Assembly (NCBI RefSeq): GCF_013416555.1
Contig: NZ_JACCFG010000001.1
Coordinates: 930,001-994,000, forward strand
DNA: 64,000 nt
Origin: Sphingomonas sp. R-74633
Lineage (GTDB): Bacteria; Pseudomonadota; Alphaproteobacteria; Sphingomonadales; Sphingomonadaceae
Direction: 5' to 3'
A model generated the notes under the pieces. That model did no database searches, was not told where the DNA came from, and was given only the letters and a program-made list of their open reading frames with translations. This document shows, in pieces, positions 15,917 through 27,265 of the stretch (position 1 is the first letter of the stretch; every line of letters starts with the position of its first letter). The translations under genes were made by a program, and so were the position numbers.

Positions 15917-18595
15917 ATGAGCGAACTGCCGAAGACCTTCGACCCCGCCGAGCTGGAATCCCGCTGGTACAGCCATTGGGAAGCAAATGGCCTGTTCCGT
16001 CCCGAACGCGACGGCGCCGATCCCTGGACGCTGGTCAATCCGCCGCCCAATGTGACGGGCAGCCTGCATATCGGGCATGCGCTCGACAATACGCTGCAGG
16101 ACATTCTCGTCCGCCACGCCCGCTTGAAGGGCAAGGACGCGCGCTGGGTGGTCGGCACCGATCACGCGGGCATCGCGACGCAGATGGTCGTCGAGCGCCA
16201 GCTCAACGCGAAGCAGCGGAAGCGCACCGACTTCACGCGCGAGGAATTCGTCGCGAAGGTCTGGGAGTGGAAGGAAGAGAGCGGGGGCGAGATCACGCAG
16301 CAGCTCCGCCGGCTCGGCTGCTCGATGGACTGGTCCGAAGAGCGTTTCACGATGGACGAGGGCTTCTCGAAGGCCGTCCTCAAGGTGTTCGTCGAGCTGC
16401 ACAAGCAGGGGCTGCTCTACCGCGACAAGCGGCTGGTGAACTGGGATCCGGGCCTCGGCACCGCGATCAGTGACCTTGAGGTCGAGACCAAGGACGTCAA
16501 GGGCAGCTTCTGGCACCTGAAATACCCGCTCGCCGACGGCTCGGGCTTCATCGAGGTCGCGACCACGCGCCCCGAGACGATGCTTGCCGACATGGCGGTG
16601 GCAGTGAATGCCGAGGACACACGCTACACCCATCTCGTCGGCAAGATGGTCAAGCTGCCGATCACCGGCCGCCTGATCCCGATCGTCACCGACGAGCATG
16701 CCGATCCCGAGCTCGGTTCGGGCGCGGTCAAGATCACCCCGGGGCATGACTTCAACGACTTCGAAGTCGGCCGCCGCGCCGGGATCGAGGCGCGCGATAT
16801 GCTCAACATGCTCGACGCCAAGGCCCGCATCACCCAGACTTCGGACGGGCTGATCCCCGACGAGCTGCTCGGCCTCGACCGGTTCGAGGCGCGCAAGCTG
16901 GTGGTCGCGCGGCTAAAGGGCGAAGGCTATCTGATCCCGCATGTCGACAAGGACGGCGAGGAGCATGACGCCGAGCCGCGCACGATCGCGACGCCATTCG
17001 GCGATCGCTCGGGCGACGTGATCGAGCCCTGGCTGACCGACCAATGGTATGTCGACGCCGCGACGCTCGCCAAGCCGGCGATCGAGGCCGTCCGCTCGGG
17101 CGCGACCAAGATCGTGCCGAAGAGCTGGGAAAAGACCTATTTCAACTGGATGGAGAACATCCAGCCCTGGTGCGTCTCGCGCCAGCTCTGGTGGGGGCAC
17201 CGGATCCCGGCCTGGTTCGCCGAGGATGGCAGCATCTATGTCGCCGAGACCGAGGCTGAGGCCCAGGCGCAGGCCGGGGAGGGCGTGCAGCTCACCCAGG
17301 ACAACGACGTGCTCGACACCTGGTTCTCCTCGGCGCTTTGGCCCTTCGCGACGATGGGCTGGCCGGAGAATCCCGATCCCACGCTCGGCGGGCGTTATCC
17401 GAACGACGTGCTGATCTCGGGCTTCGACATCCTGTTCTTCTGGGATGCCCGCATGATGATGCAGGGCCTGCAGTTCATGAAGGCGGTGCCCTTCAAGACG
17501 CTGTATCTGCACGGCCTCGTTCGCGCGGCGGACGGACAGAAGATGTCCAAGTCCAAGGGCAATGTCGTCAATCCGCTCGGGCTGATCGACAGCTACGGCG
17601 CCGATGCGCTGCGCTTCTTCATGGCGGCGATGGAAAGCCAGGGCCGCGACATCAAGATGGATGAGCGCCGGATCGAGGGTTATCGCAACTTCGCGACCAA
17701 GCTGTGGAACGCCGCGCGCTTCGCCCAGTCGAACGGCATCTCCGCCTCGACGCATATCGAAGCGCCCGAGGCGACGCTGGCAGTCAACCGCTGGATCATC
17801 GCCGAGACGGTCGCCACCGTGCAGGCGCTCGACCTCGCGTTGGCCGACCTCCGCTTCGACGAGGCAGCGAACACGATCTACCAGTTCGTCTGGAGCCGCT
17901 TCTGCGACTGGTATCTCGAGCTGATCAAGCCGGTCCTCCAGGGCGAGGGCGCCGAGGGTGCCGAAGAGACCCGCGCGGTCGCCGGCTGGGCGCTCGACCA
18001 GATCCTGGTCATGCTCCACCCGTTCATGCCCTTCATCACCGAAGAGCTTTGGTCGAAGATGGGCCCGCGCGAGCATGAGCTGATCGTCGCGAAATGGCCG
18101 ATGGCCGATGCCCGCGCGCTCGATCCCGCTGCCGCGCAGGAAGTCGACTGGCTGATCCGCCTGGTCAGCGAGATCCGTGCCGCGCGCACCGAACTCAACG
18201 TGCCGCCGGGCGCCCGCCTGCCGGTCTTTGTGCGCGATGCTTCGGTCGAAACCATTGCACGCCTCGGCCGCCAGGAAGCCGCGCTGGCGCGTCTCGCCCG
18301 CGTCGATCAGGCATCTGGCGAGGTTCCCGCCGGCGGTTCGCTCCAGATCGTCGTCGATGAGGCCACCTTCGTGGTGCCGCTCGGCGATGTGGTTGACATC
18401 GAAGCCGAGAAGACTCGCCTCGCCAAGGCAATTGCCGCGGCCGAGAAGGAGCGCGACGGTCTCGCGGGGCGCCTCAACAACCCGAGCTTCGTCGAACGCG
18501 CCAAGCCGGAAGCGGTCGAAAAGGCGCGTGCCGACCATGCCGAGAAGGCTGCGGAAGCCGAACGGCTGAGCGCGGCGCTGGCGCGGCTGGGGTAA
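15917..18595 (+). CDS. valS: valyl-tRNA synthetase
   Basis: Class I synthetase charging tRNA-Val. At 892 residues it is of normal length. Motifs: [21 protein letters not shown] (HIGH), an editing domain with [30 protein letters not shown] (KMSKS), the anticodon-binding domain starting near NRWIIAET, and a C-terminal coiled-coil arm ([21 protein letters not shown]). The editing domain should hydrolyse Thr-tRNA(Val). A purine-rich sequence precedes the ATG. The gene is monocistronic in appearance; a REP-like repeat follows 14 bases after its stop codon. Confidence 0.97.
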   Translation: MSELPKTFDPAELESRWYSHWEANGLFRPERDGADPWTLVNPPPNVTGSLHIGHALDNTLQDILVRHARLKGKDARWVVGTDHAGIATQMVVERQLNAKQRKRTDFTREEFVAKVWEWKEESGGEITQQLRRLGCSMDWSEERFTMDEGFSKAVLKVFVELHKQGLLYRDKRLVNWDPGLGTAISDLEVETKDVKGSFWHLKYPLADGSGFIEVATTRPETMLADMAVAVNAEDTRYTHLVGKMVKLPITGRLIPIVTDEHADPELGSGAVKITPGHDFNDFEVGRRAGIEARDMLNMLDAKARITQTSDGLIPDELLGLDRFEARKLVVARLKGEGYLIPHVDKDGEEHDAEPRTIATPFGDRSGDVIEPWLTDQWYVDAATLAKPAIEAVRSGATKIVPKSWEKTYFNWMENIQPWCVSRQLWWGHRIPAWFAEDGSIYVAETEAEAQAQAGEGVQLTQDNDVLDTWFSSALWPFATMGWPENPDPTLGGRYPNDVLISGFDILFFWDARMMMQGLQFMKAVPFKTLYLHGLVRAADGQKMSKSKGNVVNPLGLIDSYGADALRFFMAAMESQGRDIKMDERRIEGYRNFATKLWNAARFAQSNGISASTHIEAPEATLAVNRWIIAETVATVQALDLALADLRFDEAANTIYQFVWSRFCDWYLELIKPVLQGEGAEGAEETRAVAGWALDQILVMLHPFMPFITEELWSKMGPREHELIVAKWPMADARALDPAAAQEVDWLIRLVSEIRAARTELNVPPGARLPVFVRDASVETIARLGRQEAALARLARVDQASGEVPAGGSLQIVVDEATFVVPLGDVVDIEAEKTRLAKAIAAAEKERDGLAGRLNNPSFVERAKPEAVEKARADHAEKAAEAERLSAALARLG

Positions 18596-18608
18596 ACAAC
18601 AATCGTCA

Positions 18609-18681
18609 CTCCGGCGAAAGCCGGGGCCCAGGGTCACACAGGTCAACGCCCGTAACCCCAGGGCCCCGGCTTTCGCCGGGG
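18609..18681. repeat. REP-like inverted repeat between valS and the MATE gene
   Basis: Arms at about 18609-18634 and 18655-18681 carry CCGGCGAAAGCCGGGGCCCAG and its complement, with small differences (first arm CTCCGG, second ACCCCAGGG). Same type as those at 6545 and 43869. Confidence 0.85.
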
Positions 18682-18712
18682 AACAACATAATCAGAGGGG
18701 AGTAGGGCAGGG

Positions 18713-20158
18713 ATGGCACCACCGGCAAAGCGCCACGACCTGACCCAGGGCCCGATCGGCAAGACCCTCCTCCTGTTCGCGCTCCCCACGCTCGGCTCGA
18801 ACATCCTTCAGTCGCTGAACGGCTCGATCAACTCGATCTGGGTCGGCCGCTTCCTTGGCGAGCAGGCGCTGGCGGCCACCAGCAACGCCAACATCATCAT
18901 GTTCCTAATGTTCTCGGCGGTGTTCGGCTTCGGCATGGCGGCGACGATCCTGATCGGCCAGTCGATGGGCCGGCACGACGTCGAGGCGGCACGCCGCGCC
19001 TTCGGCTCCGCCATCGGCCTGGTGATGACCGGCGCGGTGCTGATCGCGATCCTCGGCTGGGTCTTCGCACCCCAGATCCTGCATCTCCTCGCCACCCCCG
19101 GCGAGGCGCAGGCCATGGCGCTGGCCTATCTGCGCGTGATCTTCCTGGGGCTCCCCTTCGCGATGCTCGGCGTGCTCATCCAGATGAGCCTGCGCGGCAC
19201 CGGCGATTCGATCACACCGCTGTGGTTCATGGTGCTCAGCGTCACGATCGACGCCGGCCTCAACCCGCTGCTCATCGAAGGCATCGGCCCGTTCCCGCGC
19301 ATGGGGATCGCCGGCTCCGCCACCGCAACGCTCTGCGCCGGTGTCGCCTCGAGCCTCGGCCTGCTAATCTATGTCTATGCCCGCGACCTGCCCATCCGCC
19401 TGAGGGGGGCCGAATTCCGCTACCTCATCCCCGAAAAGGCGCTGATCCGCACGATCGTCGCCAAGGGCCTGCCGATGGGCGCGCAGATGCTGGTGATGTC
19501 CACCGCCGGCCTGTCGATGATCGGGCTGGTCAACCGGCTGGGTGTCGACACCGCCGCGGCCTATGCCGTCTCGCAGCAGCTCTGGACCTATATCCAGATG
19601 CCCGCGATGGCGATCGGCGTCGCCGTCTCGAGCATGGCCGCGCAGAATATCGGTGCCGGCAAATGGGAGCGGGTCAATTCGATCACCCGCGCGGGCCTGA
19701 CCTACAACACCGCGATCACCCTCATCGTGATCGTCGCAATCATCCTGTTCGATCGCCCGGTGATGGCGCTGTTCGTCGGCGGCGATTCGCCCGCCATCCC
19801 GATCGCCCGCCACATCCAGCTGATCTCGAGCTGGACCTTCGTCATGTTCGGCGCGACGATGGTGCTGTTCTCCACCGTCCGCGCCAACGGCGCCACCATC
19901 CCGCCGCTCGTCATCCTGGCGATCACGCTGTTCCCGATCCGCTTCGGCTTCGCGATCCTGGGCCAGCGCTGGCTGGGCCACGATGCGCTGTGGCTGGCCT
20001 TCCCGATCGGATCGGCCTGCTCGCTGGCGCTGGCCGCGCTCTATTTCCGCTATGGCAACTGGCGCAGCGAAGTGCTGGTCGTGCCCGAACCCCAGGATCT
20101 CGAGGAAGAGGCGCAGGCCACCAGCGAACCCGCGGGGCGCTTGCAACCCAATTGCTGA
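18713..20158 (+). CDS. MATE-family multidrug efflux transporter
   Basis: A 481-residue inner membrane protein with about twelve hydrophobic segments in two related halves. The first begins LFALPTLGSNILQSLNGSINSIWVGRFLGEQALAA, a typical MATE opening, and the second begins near ALIRTIVAKGLPMGAQMLVMS. MATE proteins export cationic drugs and toxic compounds in exchange for Na+ or H+. A purine-rich stretch (AGGGGAGTAGGGCAGGG) precedes the ATG. The next gene, hemB, starts 18 bases downstream, so the two may be co-transcribed. Confidence 0.93.
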   Translation: MAPPAKRHDLTQGPIGKTLLLFALPTLGSNILQSLNGSINSIWVGRFLGEQALAATSNANIIMFLMFSAVFGFGMAATILIGQSMGRHDVEAARRAFGSAIGLVMTGAVLIAILGWVFAPQILHLLATPGEAQAMALAYLRVIFLGLPFAMLGVLIQMSLRGTGDSITPLWFMVLSVTIDAGLNPLLIEGIGPFPRMGIAGSATATLCAGVASSLGLLIYVYARDLPIRLRGAEFRYLIPEKALIRTIVAKGLPMGAQMLVMSTAGLSMIGLVNRLGVDTAAAYAVSQQLWTYIQMPAMAIGVAVSSMAAQNIGAGKWERVNSITRAGLTYNTAITLIVIVAIILFDRPVMALFVGGDSPAIPIARHIQLISSWTFVMFGATMVLFSTVRANGATIPPLVILAITLFPIRFGFAILGQRWLGHDALWLAFPIGSACSLALAALYFRYGNWRSEVLVVPEPQDLEEEAQATSEPAGRLQPNC

Positions 20159-21689
<1,531 letters not shown>

Positions 21690-21693
<4 letters not shown>

Positions 21694-22232
21694 TCGAAAC
21701 CGCGCGCCTCCGCCTGCGCCCCTGGGCGGCTTGCGATCGCACAGCGTTCGATTCGCTGTTCAACACGCGGTTGATGATGGCCCATCTCGGCGGCATCCGC
21801 TCGCTTGAGAAGATGGCCGCGATGTTCGAGCGCCGCCTGCACGACCAGGAACATTATGGTCATTGCTACTGGGCCGCCGAACTGCGCGACACCGGCGAGC
21901 TGGTCGGCAGCTGCGGTATCCGGATCGCGCATGACTATGGCGCGCACGCCGCGGTGGCCGGCATGCCGGAGATCGGCTGGCGCGTCTCCGAAAAGCATTG
22001 GGGCAAGGGCTATGCCCGCGAGGCAGCGGAGGCGAGCATCGCCTGGGGCTGGGCCAATCTCGACGCTTCGGCAATCGGTGCCTGGACGACCCAGCCCAAC
22101 AGCCGGAGCTGGGGCCTGATGGAGCGGCTCGGCATGACCCGCCGCGCCGATCTCGACTTCCATCACTATGGCTATCCGAGCGAAGATCCCACCGGCGCGA
22201 TGATCGTCTATCTGCTGGACCGCCCCCGATGA
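21690..22232 (+). CDS. GNAT-family N-acetyltransferase (second of three)
   Basis: A 180-residue paralogue of the preceding gene. It shares IETARLRLRPWAACDRTAF at the start, the acetyl-CoA loop EKHWGKGYAREAAEASIAWGW, and NSRSWGLMERLGMTRRADLDF near the end. GTG start in a GTGA overlap with its upstream neighbour. The overlap chain means this gene, too, depends on translation from hemB. The middle part (residues 60-100) is the most divergent between the three copies, which may reflect different acceptors. Confidence 0.86.
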
Positions 22233-22783
22233 TCGAGACCCCGCGGCTGATCCTGCGCCGCTGGCAGGACAGCGATCGCCCCGCCTGGCACGCGATGGGC
22301 CAGGATCCCGTGGTCATGGAATTTCTCGGGCCGCCGCTCACCCCGGAGGCTGCCGACGCCGCCATGGAGCGCCAGAACGCATTGATCGACGCGCACGGCC
22401 ATTGTTTCTGGGCGGTCGAGCGCAAGGAAGACGGGGCGTTCCTCGGCTTTTGCGGCCTCAAGCCCGGCCCCGAAGGCACGCCGCTGCTCGGCGAGATCGA
22501 GATCGGCTGGCGTTTCGCGCCCGCTTACTGGGGCAAGGGCTATGCGCGCGAGGCAGCGCAGGCGAGCCTCGACTGGGCCTGGGCCCATCTCGAAGTGCCG
22601 ACGGTCGCCGCGATGACCGTCCTCGGCAATACGCGAAGCTGGGGGCTGATGGAGCGTCTGGGCATGACGCGCGTTCCCGCCGACGACTTCATCCATCCCC
22701 AGGCACCCGAATGGCTGAACCCGCACATCACCTATCGGATCGCGCGGCCAACCGTTCATCGCGGCGAAAGCCCGTCCGGCTAA
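22229..22783 (+). CDS. GNAT-family N-acetyltransferase (third of three)
   Basis: A 184-residue paralogue of the two preceding genes, beginning IETPRLILRRWQDSDRPAW, with acetyl-CoA loop PAYWGKGYAREAAQASLDWAW and NTRSWGLMERLGMTRVPADDF. The ATG start overlaps the previous stop codon (ATGA). It differs most in the segment around MEFLGPPLTPEAADAAMERQ, so its acceptor may be different. The operon probably ends near here, 22 bases before the next start codon. Confidence 0.86.
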   Translation: MIETPRLILRRWQDSDRPAWHAMGQDPVVMEFLGPPLTPEAADAAMERQNALIDAHGHCFWAVERKEDGAFLGFCGLKPGPEGTPLLGEIEIGWRFAPAYWGKGYAREAAQASLDWAWAHLEVPTVAAMTVLGNTRSWGLMERLGMTRVPADDFIHPQAPEWLNPHITYRIARPTVHRGESPSG

Positions 22784-22805
22784 GCCGGGGTGGGGGAGGA
22801 TGTTG

Positions 22806-25079
22806 ATGGACGACCAGACCGACGAACCGGCCGTCCTGCACGCCCCGCGCTGGCTGTTCGTCGCCGCGATTCTCGCCGGCTCCTTCCTGCTCTTCCTCGT
22901 CCAGCCGATGGTCGCCCGGATGGCGCTGCCGCAACTGGGCGGCGCGCCGGCGGTGTGGAACAGCGCGATGCTGGTCTATCAGGCGCTTCTGCTCGGCGGC
23001 TACGCCTATGCCCATTGGCTCGGCCGCGTGCCGCCGCGGATGCAGGCGACGATCCACCTCGCCGTGCTGGTCGGCGCCGCGCTCTGGCTGCCGATCGGCG
23101 TGATCGCGATGGAGCTGCCCGGCGACGCCGAACCGGCGCTGTGGGTGCCCTGGCTGCTCGTCGCTTCGATCGGCCCGCTGTTCTTCGCCATTTCGGCCCA
23201 GGCCCCCTTGCTCCAGCGCTGGTACAGCATCGCCAGTCACGGCCGCGATCCCTATGCGCTCTATGCCGCCTCCAATATCGGCAGTTTCGGCGGGCTGCTC
23301 GCCTATCCGCTGATCGTTGAGCCGACTTTGGCGCTCAAGGGCCAGAGCTGGCTGTGGACCGCCAGCTATGTCCTCGTCCTGCTACTAGTCGCCGGTTGCG
23401 CCTCCCGCCTGCCGCGCAAGGCCGATGATGAGCCCCATGTCGTGCACCACACCCCCGCGCCCGGCTGGGGCAGGGTGTTCCACTGGGTCGTCCTCGCGCT
23501 CGTCCCCTCGGGACTGATGCTGGCCACCACCACTTTCCTCACTACCGACATCGTCGCCGTGCCGATGCTGTGGGTGCTGCCGCTCGGCCTGTACCTGCTC
23601 AGCTTCTCGGTCGCCTTCCGCGACGATGCCGTGCTACCCGAGATCCTCACCAAATTCGCGCCGGTGATCATCCTGATGTTCGGCGCGACGCTGATCGCCG
23701 GGCACCAGAAGCTCGCCTATCTCAATGCGATCATCGGGCTGCTGCTGTTGTTCACGGTCTCGGTGACGCTTCATGCCCGGATGTATGTCCTGCGCCCGGC
23801 GCCGGACCGGCTGACCGGCTTCTACCTCGCAATGTCCTTCGGCGGAGCGCTGGGCGGGGTGTTCGCCGCCCTGATCGCACCGCTCGTGTTCGACTGGACC
23901 TATGAATATCCGCTGCTCGTCTTCGCGGCCGGCGCGCTGTGCCCGCAGATCTTCCTTATCCCGGCGATCGGGGCGCTATGGCGTCGTAACGCCAGCCTGA
24001 AGACGCTGGTGCTCGCCGCCACCGTGGCGCTGCTGGTCTGGCTCGGCATCGCCAATCCGGGCGGCCTGTTCGGCGAGTTGCACGAGCAGATCGCCTTCGT
24101 GCTCGTCGCCGCGCTTGGGCTGCTCGCCGTCGGGCGCCGTCCCGCTTTCCTCGCCGCGCTGGCGGGTGGGCTGATCCTCTTCGGCGGCTACAAGGCGATC
24201 CAGCTTTCGCTCAGCGACGCCCGCACCCGCAGCTATTTCGGCGTCTACACCGTCACCGACTATGCGAATGAGCGCCAGCTCGCACACGGCACCACGCTGC
24301 ACGGCGTCCAGCTCAAGGGCGCGCTATCGACCCGGCCGACCACCTATTACGTCCCCGGATCCGGCGTGGGGCAGGCGATGCAGGCGCTGCCCGATCTCTA
24401 TGGCCCGGCGGCCCGCGTCGGCGTGGTCGGCCTGGGGACCGGTACGCTCGCCTGCTATGCGAAGCCCGGCCAGAGCTGGCGCTTCTTCGAGATCGACCCG
24501 GCGATCGTCCAGCTCGCCCGCGATTCGGGCAAGTTCACCTTCCTGCGGCAATGCGCTCCGCAGACGGCCATCTCGATCGGCGACGCCCGCGTCCGCCTGA
24601 CCGAATCGCAGTCCGCCAGCCTCGACCTGCTCGCGCTCGACGCCTTCTCGTCGGACACGGTGCCGATGCACCTGCTCACGCGCGAGGCCTTTGCCACTTA
24701 TGACCGGGTGCTGGCGCCAAACGGCTTGCTGCTGGTGCACATCTCCAACCGGTTCATGGCGCTCGCCCCGGTCGTCTCGGCGGCAGCGCGCGACGGTGGC
24801 TGGCGGGCGGTGCGGCTGTCTTATGAGCCTGCGCCGCACTTCGTCGCCGCGCCCAGCCTCAGCGGAGGTACCAAGGTCGACCAGGTCGAGCCCGAAGGCG
24901 AATCGGCGTCCGAATGGATCGCGCTCAGCCATGATCCTGCCGTGCTGAACCGGCTGGTCGCCCGCGGGGGCGGCTGGCGGCCGCTCGCCGCCTGGCCGGG
25001 CTTCACGCCCTGGACCGACGATTACGCCTCGGTGATCCCCGTGCTGCGCCTGCTCCACCCGGAACTGGCCAACGACTAG
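22806..25079 (+). CDS. fused MFS-like membrane/spermidine synthase-like protein
   Basis: A 757-residue two-part protein. Residues about 15-450 carry some twelve to fourteen hydrophobic segments. The last 260 residues have the fold of SpeE-like aminopropyltransferases: VGVVGLGTGTLACYA (SAM-type Rossmann motif), FFEIDPAIVQLA, ISIGDARVRL and LLALDAFSSDTVPMHLLT. The typical aromatic and acidic residues for polyamine binding are not clear, so a different substrate is possible. The start at 22806 is preferred over 22800, because GGGGGAGG ends six bases before it. Its stop codon overlaps the convergent lipoprotein gene by four bases. Function is unproven; membrane-anchored aminopropyl transfer is the simple guess. 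Confidence 0.85.
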   Translation: MDDQTDEPAVLHAPRWLFVAAILAGSFLLFLVQPMVARMALPQLGGAPAVWNSAMLVYQALLLGGYAYAHWLGRVPPRMQATIHLAVLVGAALWLPIGVIAMELPGDAEPALWVPWLLVASIGPLFFAISAQAPLLQRWYSIASHGRDPYALYAASNIGSFGGLLAYPLIVEPTLALKGQSWLWTASYVLVLLLVAGCASRLPRKADDEPHVVHHTPAPGWGRVFHWVVLALVPSGLMLATTTFLTTDIVAVPMLWVLPLGLYLLSFSVAFRDDAVLPEILTKFAPVIILMFGATLIAGHQKLAYLNAIIGLLLLFTVSVTLHARMYVLRPAPDRLTGFYLAMSFGGALGGVFAALIAPLVFDWTYEYPLLVFAAGALCPQIFLIPAIGALWRRNASLKTLVLAATVALLVWLGIANPGGLFGELHEQIAFVLVAALGLLAVGRRPAFLAALAGGLILFGGYKAIQLSLSDARTRSYFGVYTVTDYANERQLAHGTTLHGVQLKGALSTRPTTYYVPGSGVGQAMQALPDLYGPAARVGVVGLGTGTLACYAKPGQSWRFFEIDPAIVQLARDSGKFTFLRQCAPQTAISIGDARVRLTESQSASLDLLALDAFSSDTVPMHLLTREAFATYDRVLAPNGLLLVHISNRFMALAPVVSAAARDGGWRAVRLSYEPAPHFVAAPSLSGGTKVDQVEPEGESASEWIALSHDPAVLNRLVARGGGWRPLAAWPGFTPWTDDYASVIPVLRLLHPELAND

Positions 25080-25573
25080 CCGCCGGTGCCACCCAGTGCG
25101 GCCTCGAGCGAATCGATGCGGGCCTGCTGCGTATCGGCAGCCTTGGCGGCATCGGCCGCTGCGGCATCGAGCGCAGGGTAGGGCGGCAGGCCATCGACGC
25201 CGCGCTGCGTCGCCAGTTCCTCCAGGTCGGACAGCGCAGTGACGGCGGGGCGGCGCAGCTCGGCGAGGCCGCCCATCGCCACCTGCGCCTGCAGCCAGGG
25301 CTCGGAGCCCTGCGGCAGGCCGCGCGCCACGGCGATCTTGGCCTCCGCGTCCTGCGCGCCTGCGACGAACGCCTTGTTGCCTGCCTCGAGGCCGGCGCGA
25401 ATCTCGGCGACCTTGGTGTCGAGCGCCGGGTCGGGCGTTGCCACCGGCACCGGGCGATCGGGCTCGGCGAGGCTGGTCTGCTCGATCGGGCGGGGAAGCA
25501 AGGAGGGGTAACGCCCCGAAGGCTGGGTGCAGCCGGCAAGGGCGGTAAGGCTGAGCAGCAGGATAAATCGCAT
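25076..25573 (-). CDS. putative lipoprotein, helical
   Basis: A 165-residue protein with a short lipoprotein signal (MRFILLLSLTALAGC) and no recognised domain. The mature part is Pro-rich at first (SLLPRPIEQTS), then forms long Ala-rich helices (TKVAEIRAGLEAGNKAFVAG, GSEPWLQAQVAMGGLAELRR) and ends in a coiled-coil-like stretch (DTQQARIDSLEAALGG). It may be an outer-membrane anchored structural or scaffold protein. The 3' end overlaps that of the convergent gene by four bases. Confidence 0.75.
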   Translation of the reverse strand: MRFILLLSLTALAGCTQPSGRYPSLLPRPIEQTSLAEPDRPVPVATPDPALDTKVAEIRAGLEAGNKAFVAGAQDAEAKIAVARGLPQGSEPWLQAQVAMGGLAELRRPAVTALSDLEELATQRGVDGLPPYPALDAAAADAAKAADTQQARIDSLEAALGGTGG

Positions 25574-25655
25574 GGATGTGCCTTATGCCTGTGGAAAACT
25601 GCACGCAACGGCTTGCGCGATCCGAAAACCGCTTCTAAAGGCACCCCTCCAATGC

Positions 25656-25732
25656 GCGCCCGTAGCTCAGCTGGATAGAGCATCAGACTACGAATCTGAG
25701 GGTCGGACGTTCGAATCGTTCCGGGCGCGCCA
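25656..25732 (+). tRNA. tRNA-Arg (anticodon ACG)
   Basis: A 77-base cloverleaf: acceptor GCGCCCG paired with CGGGCGC, D arm AGCTCAGCTGGATAGAGC, anticodon arm CAGACT-ACG-AATCTG, T arm with GTTCGAATC, discriminator G and encoded CCA. ACG (A34 normally deaminated to inosine) reads CGU/CGC/CGA. A strong terminator follows. Confidence 0.97.
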
Positions 25733-25734
25733 TT

Positions 25735-25771
25735 AAAAACCCCGCTAGGCCAGTGGCTTAGCGGGGTTTTT
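25735..25771 (+). terminator. rho-independent terminator of tRNA-Arg
   Basis: CCCCGCTA (25740-25747) and TAGCGGGG (25759-25766) form a perfect 8-bp stem, with A5 before and T5 after. This is a textbook intrinsic terminator and can work in both directions. Confidence 0.92.
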
Positions 25772-25827
25772 ATGTTATGGGGCTGAAGGGATCGTCGGGG
25801 CGATTCGCGCGCCGTACCAACCCAAAG

Positions 25828-25863
25828 AAAAACCCCGCCGAGCAAAGCTGCCAGGCGGGGTTT
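25828..25863 (-). terminator. rho-independent terminator of the downstream kinase-like gene
   Basis: CCCCGCC (25833-25839) and GGCGGGG (25854-25860) form a 7-bp stem; on the minus strand it is followed by TTTTTC. It lies 30 bases past the stop codon of the minus-strand histidine-kinase-like gene. Confidence 0.85.
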
Positions 25864-25890
25864 CGATTTCCAGAGCCAGGAAGCTCGTCG

Positions 25891-27219
25891 TCAGGCCGTA
25901 GGCGGGTTGCCCGGCAGGATCACCGTCACGCGCAGGCCGCCAATCGGCGAGCGGCTCGCCTCGATCCGCCCGTGATGCGCCTCCACGATCGCGCGTGCCG
26001 TCGCCAGGCCCAGGCCCGAGGCGGCCGATTCATCGGCACGGTCCGAGCTGCGGTAAAAGGGCTCGAACAGCCGCTGAGCGAGCATGACGTCCACGCCGGG
26101 GGCATTGTCGTCGATGATCAGCCGCCAGGCATCGCGCGAGCTCTCCAGCCCGAGCACGATTCGGCCGTTCTTAGGCGTGTAGCGCAGCGAATTGTCGATC
26201 AGGGCGCTGAACAGCTGCTCGATCCGCGCGCCGTCCCATTTCACGATCACGGTATATTCGGGCAACGTGCTCGTCTCGAGCCGCACGCCCTGCGCCTCGG
26301 CGCGCTTCTTGTCGGCATAGATGGCGTTGTGGATCAGCGCGCGTGGGTCGACCGAGGCGAAGGTGACCGGCAGGCGGCCGAGATCGGCCAGCGCGACGGC
26401 ATTGAGGTCCTCCGCCATGTGGATCAGCCGGCGCGTGTCCTCTTCGATCGCACCGATCAGCTCGGGCGGGAGCGGGGGCTCGACCTGGCAGAGCTTGATG
26501 AAATGCTCGCCCATATTCTCGGTGGGGTTCTTGAGCTCGCCCGAGATCGAGACGAGCCAGGTGCGGCGTGCGGTCTCCAGCCGGCTGAACTGGCTGGCGA
26601 TGCGGCGCAGATTGCGCATCGTCGCGACGATTTCCGCCGGCCCGTCCTCGTCGAAATAGAGGTCGAGATCCCCGTTCACCACGTCCCGGCTCATCCCGTA
26701 GAGCTGGAGCTGCGGCTTCGACCAGCGCCGCGCGAAGATATAGGCCATCACCAGCAGCAGCACGAACAGCACCACCACGATTGCCGCCACGCCGATATAT
26801 TGGGTGGCGAGCACGCGGCGGTCCTGGTCGGAAAGCTCGGGCTCACGGACGATCTTGGCGGTCGCCACCGTGCGGCCATCGACCTGCACCGGGCGCTCCG
26901 CACGCGCGGCCACGCCGGTAGTCGGGCCGGCGATCGCCTGACCCTGGGGATCGACCAGCAGTACGCGGCCGGCCAGCGGCCCCGATTGCTGCATCACCTG
27001 ATCAAGCGGGCGCCCCGCGCGGGCCGCCTCGGCAACCGTCTGGACAAAGGCATCGAGCCGCTCGCTCTCGCGCTGCGCGAGCGTGGCCTGCTGGCCCTCA
27101 TGCATTACGAAGACCATCAGCCCGCCCGGCACGATGGCCGCGAGCAGCGCCTGCGCCGCTAGGGTGGAAAAGATACCCGGAAACAAACGCACGCGCTTTA
27201 GAACCTCCCCACAGGTCAC
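25891..27219 (-). CDS. histidine-kinase-like sensor protein lacking the phospho-acceptor histidine
   Basis: A 442-residue membrane sensor. TM1 (about 15-40), a periplasmic region to about 135, TM2 (IGVAAIVVVLFVLLLVMAYIF), a HAMP-like linker, a dimerisation domain and a HATPase domain. The catalytic domain looks intact: FSALIDNSLRYTP (N-box), DDNAPGVD, LFEPFYRSS and SGLGLATARAIVEAHHG. The H-box, normally SHELRTP, reads SISGELKNP: Gly227 replaces the phosphorylated His. It therefore cannot autophosphorylate in the usual way and may be a regulatory pseudokinase or act through another protein. The GTG at 27219 begins the frame, but the strong GGGGAGG lies ahead of a GTG at 27192, which may be the real start. 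No response regulator is adjacent. Confidence 0.85.
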   Translation of the reverse strand: MTCGEVLKRVRLFPGIFSTLAAQALLAAIVPGGLMVFVMHEGQQATLAQRESERLDAFVQTVAEAARAGRPLDQVMQQSGPLAGRVLLVDPQGQAIAGPTTGVAARAERPVQVDGRTVATAKIVREPELSDQDRRVLATQYIGVAAIVVVLFVLLLVMAYIFARRWSKPQLQLYGMSRDVVNGDLDLYFDEDGPAEIVATMRNLRRIASQFSRLETARRTWLVSISGELKNPTENMGEHFIKLCQVEPPLPPELIGAIEEDTRRLIHMAEDLNAVALADLGRLPVTFASVDPRALIHNAIYADKKRAEAQGVRLETSTLPEYTVIVKWDGARIEQLFSALIDNSLRYTPKNGRIVLGLESSRDAWRLIIDDNAPGVDVMLAQRLFEPFYRSSDRADESAASGLGLATARAIVEAHHGRIEASRSPIGGLRVTVILPGNPPTA

Positions 27220-27265
27220 TCCATTTCGGAGTTACCCCCCGAGCGTTACAGACGCAATTACTCGC

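Noticed and set aside
15917..16000. T-box or other riboswitch before valS, cysK or hemB
   Set aside because: The spaces before these genes are too short (55 bases, a gene overlap, and 18 bases) and no conserved aptamer core is seen.
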